Shown: positions 1 to 6,550 of the stretch, one piece after another
Position numbering within the stretch: position 1 is the stretch's first letter
Layout of the letters: the number at the start of each line of letters is the position of its first letter
Assembly (NCBI GenBank): GCA_964454745.1
Contig: CAYVUI010000009.1
Span: 1-56,843, forward strand
Reading direction: 5' to 3'
From: CAYVUI01 sp964454745
GTDB lineage: Bacteria > Planctomycetota > Phycisphaerae > Sedimentisphaerales > Anaerohalosphaeraceae
Length of the DNA stretch: 56,843 bases
Made by a program: the position numbers and the translations under genes
The notes under the pieces: model-generated
Told to the model about the DNA's origin: nothing
Seen by the model: the letters and a program-made list of their open reading frames with translations, nothing else
Databases searched by the model: none

Positions 1-32
1 CCCCATCCCATTGTAAAAAAAGAACTTCCAAA

Positions 33-1589
33 TTATTCAGCAAGCCCTACCGTAAGGCTAAAGCCAAGCTGTTCCGCCCTTTCGAACACCAGTGCCGCCA
101 CTGCAGCGACATGGGGAGCGGCAGCCGAGGTGCCGAAGAAATTAAAGGAACCGCCAGTGTTGGTTCCGAAAAAGGTCGTGCTGGTTCCGTCGATCCCTGT
201 GACCATCGGTGCCGATCGGATTTCATTGACATCGCTTCCGCTGGAATCAAAAAGAATCTGGACCGGCCCCACTGAAGTAAAAGTCTCCGGGGTATCCGGA
301 CTGAACCACGCAGCCGCTGCAACAGCGACTGAGCCTTCCGCTGCCGGGTGGCCGAATATCGTCGGCGAGTTCGTGTCATCGTCATCCGCAATGACAACAC
401 CGCTGTATACCGTAACCTTAAGCAGGTCCGCAGTCGAAGCCCCGCTGTTGGCCTCGATCAGTACGCCCAGTGTCGCCGGAGCCCCGTTGTTGACAACCCC
501 CAGAAACTCCACCGGATCGGCCCCCGCGGCCTGATCAGCATCTGCTTCGAGAAGGGTAGCAATCCCGTTGCTGATCTGCAAACTGTAGTCACTTACCACT
601 GAAGGCCCGCTGATTGAAGGGGTAGGATCCGACCAGTTTAACACGATGGAACTGTTGCCTGACGGAATCTCAACATTTAGAAATATATCGCCGTCCTCGG
701 AGTTGTTGAGGTCAAAATTATGCACATTACCCAGCGGGTTGTAAAAGCCCTGGTATGCATTGTCGGCGTTATTGCCGGCACTGGAAAAACAGGCCACGCC
801 AGCGGCTTTTGCATTATTATATGCCTGCGAAGCGGCACTGTCCTGGTAAACCGCAGTCGTTAAAACCGCCACGTCGTCAACAATGATATCCGCCCCTGCG
901 GCAACGAGATTATTGATCGCAATCGCAATGGTCTGGTCCGGCGGACCCGCCCCACCATTATTAAACGCAGAGTGAAAAAGCAGCTCTGCATTCGGGGCCA
1001 GGTCGTGAATCAGCTCTGCCATGGCCCGGCCCTCGTCAATCGAGGACGGGACGAGGCTGTCGTTTAGCACCATAACCGGAGTGGTATTGCCAGTGGGATG
1101 CAGGGGATGGCCGGGGAGGTCGAAGGTGGCTACACCCGACGCTGCCCCTCCGAGGGCATCAAAGGAATCCGAAATGATCCCGATTTTGATCCCGCTGCCG
1201 CTGACACCGAGGATCGTCCGGGCATCATCGGCATTCATTACCGCATCTGCCTGGCTGGTTATGGAACCGACCCAGGTCATCGTGCAGTCATAATGCTGGT
1301 GAAGTACTGCGTATTCATCGAATGGTTGATCCCACACGCAGGTATCATCATTATGGCGCTCCAGGTTTGGATCAGGATCAAACTCATTCTCATCCAGCCA
1401 GTTCATGGTAATATCATCATGAGTGCCCAGGTCGATATCGGTATCAAAGCCGCCTTCATCCGGCCATGTCATGGTGATGTCGTTATGAGAGCCCAGGTTG
1501 ACGTCAGTATCGAAATTGCCTTGCTCAGCAATAAGGGAAAATGATATTAGACACACCAACAGGCAGGCCAATATAACACATCTTTTCAT
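33..1589 (-). CDS. Secreted S8 (subtilisin-like) serine peptidase with N-terminal 22-residue repeats; short C-terminus
   Basis: Predicted extracytoplasmic serine protease. Residues 1-21 form a signal peptide (MKRCV, then a hydrophobic LLVCLISFSLIA stretch). Residues 26-109 hold four degenerate repeats of about 22 residues (FDTD.NLG.H.DITM.W). The S8 domain begins near residue 125: the Asp motif is GIIS-D141-SFD, the position normally held by HGTH is DEGRAMAELIHD (Glu186, His195), and the serine motif is GTS488-AAAPH. The DEGRAM form is known in a bacterial S8 subgroup, so absence of HGTH need not mean inactivity. The protein stops only about 26 residues after the serine motif, shorter than a normal S8 fold end; only 32 bases remain to the window edge, so a frameshift or natural short end cannot be separated. 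A GGGGGTG ribosome site precedes the ATG. Peptidase call is firm; the target is unknown. Confidence 0.85.
   Translation of the reverse strand: MKRCVILACLLVCLISFSLIAEQGNFDTDVNLGSHNDITMTWPDEGGFDTDIDLGTHDDITMNWLDENEFDPDPNLERHNDDTCVWDQPFDEYAVLHQHYDCTMTWVGSITSQADAVMNADDARTILGVSGSGIKIGIISDSFDALGGAASGVATFDLPGHPLHPTGNTTPVMVLNDSLVPSSIDEGRAMAELIHDLAPNAELLFHSAFNNGGAGPPDQTIAIAINNLVAAGADIIVDDVAVLTTAVYQDSAASQAYNNAKAAGVACFSSAGNNADNAYQGFYNPLGNVHNFDLNNSEDGDIFLNVEIPSGNSSIVLNWSDPTPSISGPSVVSDYSLQISNGIATLLEADADQAAGADPVEFLGVVNNGAPATLGVLIEANSGASTADLLKVTVYSGVVIADDDDTNSPTIFGHPAAEGSVAVAAAAWFSPDTPETFTSVGPVQILFDSSGSDVNEIRSAPMVTGIDGTSTTFFGTNTGGSFNFFGTSAAAPHVAAVAALVFERAEQLGFSLTVGLAE
1263..1514 (-). repeat. Four tandem degenerate ~22-residue coding repeats in the S8 peptidase N-terminus
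   Basis: The repeats cover protein residues 26-47, 48-69, 70-89 and 90-109. Shared positions are FD at the start, a conserved His near position 13, and D.T(M/C).W near position 18. Units 1 and 2 are closest; units 3 and 4 diverge. They sit between the signal peptide and the protease domain, where a propeptide or surface-binding region would be. No known family is recognised. Confidence 0.75.
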
Positions 1590-1812
1590 ACTGTATCACA
1601 CCCCCGAAACAGGACATATTCAGTAGTCAATCCCTGGATTTTGAAAAGTAACACGGTTAAGAAAGGCCGCAAAACGTAGATTATCTACCTTCCAGTTATA
1701 CAATATGATATGAAAACATGGATTAGTTGTCAAGGAATAATCAATCACATAGGCATAAGGCCCTGCAATGAAAGAGCTTACAGCCGAAGCGAACTACCCT
1801 GCACTTTTAAAG

Positions 1813-2775
1813 CTACATATCCGTCTTTCGGCGTTTGGGTTCTTCCGGGATCGTACAAAACTGCATCAGCGAGTTCACATTCGCCGTGCCCACGCAGATG
1901 CATGTATCCGACGCACCGTAATAAATTTTCAGCGTCTCGTTGTCATCTTCGAGAATCGCCCCGCAGGAAAAGACCACGTTATTGACATCGCCCACCCGCT
2001 CGAAATACTCCCGCGGCGACAAAATCGGAATCGCCGACCGGCACAGCACATTGGACGGATCCTCGTAATCGAGAATCGCCGCGCCCAGCCGGTAAATCGG
2101 ACCGCTCGACGCCCCCTTGACTCCGTGATAAATAATCAGCCAGCCATGATCAATCTTGATCGGCTGGGCCGACGCCCCGATCCGCCACGAATCCCAGTGG
2201 TCATCGCGAATGGTCATCAGGATTTTCGGGTCGCCCCAGTGGATCAAATCGTGCGAATACTGCAGCCACATATTGCCCAAACCGCCCCACATCGGCCGGT
2301 CCATGCGGACATACCGCCCGGCAATCTTCTCCGGAAACAGCGTTCCATCCTTGTTCTCCGGCTCGGAGATAATCGCGATCCGCTCGATATCCACGAAATC
2401 CTTGGTCTTGGCCAGGGCCAGCATCGGCCCGTAAGGCGAAACCGCGGTGTACATGATGTAGTACGTATCGCCGATTCTCGTGATCCGCGGGTCCTCGATC
2501 CCCTTTTTCTCAAAATCGGCAAAAGGCCCCCGCCGGGCCGGGGTCATTACCGGTTCATCCTCCACCTCGAAATCGTAACCGTTCTTGCTGCGAGCCAGGG
2601 CAAACAGGGAATGCCCCGTCAAATCCTCGATACGCAGCAGCAGGATATACTCACCGTTTAGCTTCGTGCACGCGGCGTTAAACACCGTATTACACGGAAA
2701 CGGGATATCTTCAATTGTAAGAAGCGGGTTCTGTTCATAACGGTGAATGACATCTCTGCTAAACGACTTGGTCAT
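1813..2775 (-). CDS. GH130 family beta-mannoside phosphorylase / mannosidase
   Basis: Five-bladed beta-propeller enzyme of glycoside hydrolase family 130, which acts on beta-1,2- or beta-1,4-mannosides by phosphorolysis or hydrolysis. The 320-residue length is normal for the family. The family signature GIEDPRI with the general-acid Asp at residue 95 is present, preceded by NAACTK and LLRIED and followed by TLFPEKI.GRYVRMDRP (about 145-162) and by a IIYHG motif whose His is phosphate-binding in characterised phosphorylases. This points to a phosphorylase, though subfamily and linkage cannot be fixed by eye. There is no signal peptide, so it acts in the cytoplasm on imported mannosides. The ATG is preceded by AGGGAATACGCC. 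It stands alone on the minus strand between the protease and a small membrane protein. It could work with the GH38-like enzyme at 6551-9370. Confidence 0.9.
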   Translation of the reverse strand: MTKSFSRDVIHRYEQNPLLTIEDIPFPCNTVFNAACTKLNGEYILLLRIEDLTGHSLFALARSKNGYDFEVEDEPVMTPARRGPFADFEKKGIEDPRITRIGDTYYIMYTAVSPYGPMLALAKTKDFVDIERIAIISEPENKDGTLFPEKIAGRYVRMDRPMWGGLGNMWLQYSHDLIHWGDPKILMTIRDDHWDSWRIGASAQPIKIDHGWLIIYHGVKGASSGPIYRLGAAILDYEDPSNVLCRSAIPILSPREYFERVGDVNNVVFSCGAILEDDNETLKIYYGASDTCICVGTANVNSLMQFCTIPEEPKRRKTDM

Positions 2776-2868
2776 GGCGTATTCCCTGAATTAAAGTCCG
2801 TTTCGATTCGCTCAAGATTCTCCCTATTAAAAGATACAGGAGCGTTTCCGTCAAGAAAATATCCTGCC

Positions 2869-3099
2869 TTACACCGCCAGCGCAAGAAACATCATCAGCG
2901 CCCCTGCCGCCGCCATTGAAAAGGTAATCCGCGACCACTTGTGATATCTTGCATACCCCGGATGGTGCTCCTCCAGCTCGAAATAATACTCCTCAAGGTC
3001 AGAATCCACCTTGGGCCGCATGAAGAAAAATACCCCCATGTACGCAAAAAGCGAAAACAAAAACAGCGGAGCCCCGATTATGTACAGAAATATCTTCAT
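2869..3099 (-). CDS. Small two-helix membrane protein of unknown function
   Basis: A 76-residue protein with two hydrophobic segments: residues 3-28 (IGAPLFLFSLFAYMGVFFF core) and about 58-76 (a small-residue-rich stretch at the C-terminus). Between them lies an acidic, aromatic cytoplasmic or external loop (DLEEYYFELEEHHPG). I recognise no family. No clear Shine-Dalgarno precedes the ATG. It is divergent from the epimerase gene at 3198, with 98 bases between. The clean two-helix pattern argues for a real gene, but the size and missing ribosome site leave doubt. Confidence 0.5.
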   Translation of the reverse strand: MKIFLYIIGAPLFLFSLFAYMGVFFFMRPKVDSDLEEYYFELEEHHPGYARYHKWSRITFSMAAAGALMMFLALAV

Positions 3100-3197
3100 A
3101 GCACAAGCATAGCCGCACTTGTTAAAACCAGCAAGAGGATTCAGGGTTTTTCGGATTGGAAGTTGATTTGTCGCCTTGAGGCGTTTAGAATCCCCGC

Positions 3198-4217
3198 ATG
3201 GGCGAGACGGTATTGATCACCGGGGGGTGCGGCTTTCTCGGACAACACCTGGTCCGTACCATTTTTGATGCGCATCCCGATACAAAAGTGGTCCTGATGG
3301 ACAAAAGGGTCATGCTGGACCAGATTACCTCGGCCATGGATCCACGTATACAAGTCCTTCCGGGCAAAGACATTACGAATTTTGGCGAGATCGTCCCCCA
3401 TTTTGAAAATGTTGACTGCGTCGTCCACCTTGCCGGGCTGGTTTCGTTTTCGCTTCGGGACAAAGACGCGCTGATGAAGATCAACGCAGAGGGCACACGA
3501 AATGTGCTCCAGGCCGCCAAAGTACACGGCGTACCCAAAGTTGTGCACATCAGCTCCGTCGCGGCGCTGGGATATCGTGACGATCAGCACGATTGGGTCA
3601 ACGAGGATTTTCAGTTCGACTGGGAAATCGCGGAAAAAAAGCATAAATACTACATGCTCAGCAAGCGAAAAGCGGATGATGTAGTCAGCGAATATCGCGG
3701 CAACGGCCAGAATTGCACGATCCTGTACCCGGGGCTCATGTTCGGACCCGGCGATTATTCCAACGCCCCAAAACTGATCCGCGCGATTGCAAAGGGGAAT
3801 ATCCCGTTTGCCATGCCTGGTGGAACCAATATCGTGGACGCAAGGGATGTCGCCCGCGGAATCCTGCTGGCGATGGCCAGCGGCATCGAAAATGCAGACA
3901 TCCTGCTCTCGGGTTATAATCTGAAGTTTACCGAGGTGAACCAAATCATCGCGTCGCAACTGAACATAAGGGCACCTAAAATGATGCTCGGCATGAGTTT
4001 AAATGGATTTCTGTATCGAGCCGCCCTGCTGGCTGAAAAAATGACATCTCGAAAGCTCGAACTGACCGCGGATAACATCGATTCGGCGTTTAAGTTTCGC
4101 TATTTTGACAATACCCGTGCAAAAGAGCTGCTCGGCTGGCAGCCGGAGATAACATTTGAGCAAATGATCTCGGATACGATCGAATGGATGAGGGAAAATG
4201 GCTTGTTTGAAGGATAA
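3198..4217 (+). CDS. NAD(P)-dependent epimerase/dehydratase, 3-beta-hydroxysteroid dehydrogenase-like
   Basis: Extended short-chain dehydrogenase/reductase of 339 residues. The Rossmann nucleotide-binding motif is GGCGFLG (residues 9-15) right after VLIT; VHLAG follows at 76-80, HISS at 117-120, and the catalytic Tyr152-x3-Lys156 lies in YYMLSK. Such enzymes oxidise or epimerise sugar nucleotides, sterols or related alcohols using NAD(P)H; the general pattern resembles the 3-beta-HSD/dihydroflavonol reductase branch more than GalE. No signal peptide. Its end overlaps the start of the following SDR gene by 20 bases, so the two are very probably co-translated and may act in one pathway. Substrate is unknown. 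Confidence 0.88.
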   Translation: MGETVLITGGCGFLGQHLVRTIFDAHPDTKVVLMDKRVMLDQITSAMDPRIQVLPGKDITNFGEIVPHFENVDCVVHLAGLVSFSLRDKDALMKINAEGTRNVLQAAKVHGVPKVVHISSVAALGYRDDQHDWVNEDFQFDWEIAEKKHKYYMLSKRKADDVVSEYRGNGQNCTILYPGLMFGPGDYSNAPKLIRAIAKGNIPFAMPGGTNIVDARDVARGILLAMASGIENADILLSGYNLKFTEVNQIIASQLNIRAPKMMLGMSLNGFLYRAALLAEKMTSRKLELTADNIDSAFKFRYFDNTRAKELLGWQPEITFEQMISDTIEWMRENGLFEG

Positions 4218-4935
4218 AGTTGTCGTCATTACCGGTGCCAGCAGCGGCATCGGTAAGGCCGCCGCGCTGCATTTCGCGTGCGAAGGCGCAAAAGTGGTGC
4301 TGGCCGCAAGGCGAAAGGAGCGGCTTGATGAGCTGGCCGGTGTGATTACGGAAAAGTATTCCGCGCAAAGCCTTGTGGTGCAAACAGATGTAAGCGATGA
4401 GGTCCAGGTGGAAAACCTGTTCGCACAGGCGGTGGAAACATTTGGGAAAGTGGACATCCTGGTCAATAATGCCGGTCGCGGGCTAAAATCGAGGGTTGAA
4501 GAAATGCACCTGGAGGACTGGGAGGCTGTGTTCGCGGTGAATGTCCGAAGCGTATTTTTATGCAGCCGGGCGGCTTTTCGGATTATGAAACAGCAGAAAA
4601 ACGGGCATATTATCACGATAAGCTCGATTGCGGGCAAATTTGCAGGGCCTAACTACGCCGCGTACTGCGCGAGCAAGCACGCGGTTACAGGGTTTATGAA
4701 GTCGCTGGCGTGGGAGGGCCGCGGGTGCGGAATTAAGTGCAATACGATCCACCCGGCGAGGGTAAGTACTGAATTTTTCGACAGTTACGACAAAAAGCCG
4801 GCGAGAAGCCAGATGCTCGGGGCTGATGATTTTGCCGATTTTATCCTCGCGACAGCCAAGCGGAATCTTCCTTTGAAACTGGGGATTTTGTGGCTTAATC
4901 TCTTCAAACGGCTGTATTATATGGTAAGATACTGA
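4198..4935 (+). CDS. Short-chain dehydrogenase/reductase (classical SDR)
   Basis: Classical SDR of 245 residues. It carries the cofactor motif TGASSGIG (12-19), NNAG (90-93), the catalytic Ser in ISSIAG (142-143) and Tyr156-x3-Lys160 in YCASK. AARRKER after beta-2 is compatible with NADP preference. The start ATG lies inside the last codons of the epimerase gene (20-base overlap, different frame), an arrangement typical of translational coupling. Reaction is NAD(P)-dependent oxidation/reduction of an alcohol or ketone; a sugar or polyol substrate would suit the surroundings but is only inferred. About 287 bases without a recognisable gene follow. Confidence 0.88.
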   Translation: MACLKDKVVVITGASSGIGKAAALHFACEGAKVVLAARRKERLDELAGVITEKYSAQSLVVQTDVSDEVQVENLFAQAVETFGKVDILVNNAGRGLKSRVEEMHLEDWEAVFAVNVRSVFLCSRAAFRIMKQQKNGHIITISSIAGKFAGPNYAAYCASKHAVTGFMKSLAWEGRGCGIKCNTIHPARVSTEFFDSYDKKPARSQMLGADDFADFILATAKRNLPLKLGILWLNLFKRLYYMVRY

Positions 4936-5222
4936 TTGAATCGAAAATGTAAAGCCTTGCCTGGAAGTGCTTTATGAAATTGGCGACACAGAAATCATCC
5001 CAACGGCCATAAAAACTCCGCGTCCTGAAACATGGACTTGCGACATCCCGAACTTCTGCCATAATCGCTTCTAAAAGTGAAGTTAACATTCAGATAAAAT
5101 TGCTTTAAGGCGTTAATTTGAGATCGATTATTCAATCAAATATTATTATTGCCATTTGCGGAGTCATTTTGGAGTCAGGAATTCATTTTACTGAATCTCT
5201 CTATGCCTTTAGAAAATGCTAT

Positions 5223-6533
5223 TTATCGAAATCGGAGTACGGAAGGAGCAACTTTGTTTACCTGAATATAGTTCCAAAGCGCATTGTAGTAATGGAAGAA
5301 TTCACCCTCGGATTCAACCAGGGCTCCGTAGGTAAGGTCCCTACGGGGATTTTCGGGGTGGAAGCCTTCCATTGAACACAGGATTCGCGAGGCAGTAAAC
5401 ATCATCGGCTGATTGTTATCTGCGGTGAGTTCCTTTCCGATTGTGACGTAGATAGGATGGCGATTCTTGCGACCGTCAAAAGGAGATTCGCTTCCATGCA
5501 TATAGCCGTCATTGTTGGTGTGAAGCAGAGCGAAAGTACCGTTGGACAATTTAGTAAAAGGACACGCGCAGTTGGGATTTTTGATTTCCGGACCTTTTTG
5601 AGGGTAGTACCGGAGGGGTTGAGCATTGGTCCATGTTCGGGCGAAATCCTGGCTGACGGCGTATTCGACTCTGCCGTTACCGGTGCGAAAGACACACATG
5701 ATACGATGATCGCTCAATTCGACGACCTGGGGTTCTTGAGCGAGTGTACGTTGACGTTCATTTTTCAGAGGCGATTTGATGCCATCCGGCGGAGCGGGAT
5801 AAAAATGGAATGTGACTGCGGCCGGGTCAGTTTCGGTGAATATATTTCGACTGATCATGAAGACGATTTCGGAATGGATTTCGGCAAGAGGTTCAGGATC
5901 GGTTGAAATGTTCAGGGGCAAAAGGAATTGACCGTTGCTCATAATAATCGGAGGGCCCATGAGATGCCAGCCGTACCCGTCTTTGCTTTGCGATATCGTG
6001 TATCCTTTGGGTTCGGGGATCATGTATACTGATCCCGGCCCCCGGGGGCCCGTCCATGATCGTCCGTCGTCCTCGGAAAAACTGTAGGCCAATTTCCCAA
6101 ACCGAATACTGGAAGGTGCGTGTCGCCGGATATGAAACTGATATATCCGGAGTTTTTGTTCGGGACCTATGGCGGCAGGAACAGGAAAAAGCTGGCCCAT
6201 TTCGGCGTTATAGTCTTCCCCGGCGTCGTGGCCTCGGTAGGCGGTGACCCGTGGCTGCCACGTTTTTCCGCGGTCTTCGCTTCGCCGTGTATAGACATAA
6301 AAGGAATCATTTCCCGAGACAGACTCGCCCGGAGCAAGGAGTTTTTCCCGTGCCGTTACGCTGATCAGGAAGGTGCCCTTCTGGGTGACCGTGACAGAGT
6401 TAATGTACTGGAAGTTGCTTTGATCGTCGATGAGAGCGTAGGGTTTCAAAGCGTGGAAGTTATATTCTCCGGAAAACCCAGGCAGACAAGTGCAACACAG
6501 CAGCAGCAGCAGAATAGAACATTGAGATTTCAT
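5223..6533 (-). CDS. Secreted sialidase-superfamily (BNR/Asp-box) beta-propeller enzyme
   Basis: A 436-residue protein with a signal peptide (MKSQCSI, then LLLLLCCTCLPGFSG). The rest is a sialidase-type six-bladed propeller: Asp-box motifs SEDRGKTW, SEDDGRSW and the degenerate SQDFARTW are visible, together with an Arg-bearing FRTGNGR segment. It is strongly similar along its whole length to the product of 24069-25319 (shared blocks FQYINSVTVTQKGTF, NPNCACPFTKL, HPENPRRDLTYGA), but that paralogue lacks a signal peptide. Members of this fold include GH33 sialidases, other exo-glycosidases and some lyases; true sialidase activity is not proven here. It lies 17 bases after the GH38-like gene, probably last in the operon 10268-5223. 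Confidence 0.82.
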   Translation of the reverse strand: MKSQCSILLLLLCCTCLPGFSGEYNFHALKPYALIDDQSNFQYINSVTVTQKGTFLISVTAREKLLAPGESVSGNDSFYVYTRRSEDRGKTWQPRVTAYRGHDAGEDYNAEMGQLFPVPAAIGPEQKLRIYQFHIRRHAPSSIRFGKLAYSFSEDDGRSWTGPRGPGSVYMIPEPKGYTISQSKDGYGWHLMGPPIIMSNGQFLLPLNISTDPEPLAEIHSEIVFMISRNIFTETDPAAVTFHFYPAPPDGIKSPLKNERQRTLAQEPQVVELSDHRIMCVFRTGNGRVEYAVSQDFARTWTNAQPLRYYPQKGPEIKNPNCACPFTKLSNGTFALLHTNNDGYMHGSESPFDGRKNRHPIYVTIGKELTADNNQPMMFTASRILCSMEGFHPENPRRDLTYGALVESEGEFFHYYNALWNYIQVNKVAPSVLRFR

Positions 6534-6550
6534 AATACAGGATGTCCCCT

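Noticed and set aside
1590..1812. Gap between the protease and GH130 genes searched for a small RNA or tRNA
   Set aside because: No cloverleaf, stable hairpin or coding pattern seen.
1768..2661. 297-residue plus-strand frame
   Set aside because: Fully antisense to the GH130 gene, whose motifs are unambiguous.
4904..5089. 61-residue minus-strand reading frame after the SDR gene
   Set aside because: No ribosome site, no recognisable domain, and it overlaps the SDR 3' end; left unannotated, although its composition is not obviously random.
5118..5375. 85-residue plus-strand frame
   Set aside because: Half of it is antisense to the well-supported sialidase-fold gene and the rest has no coding features.
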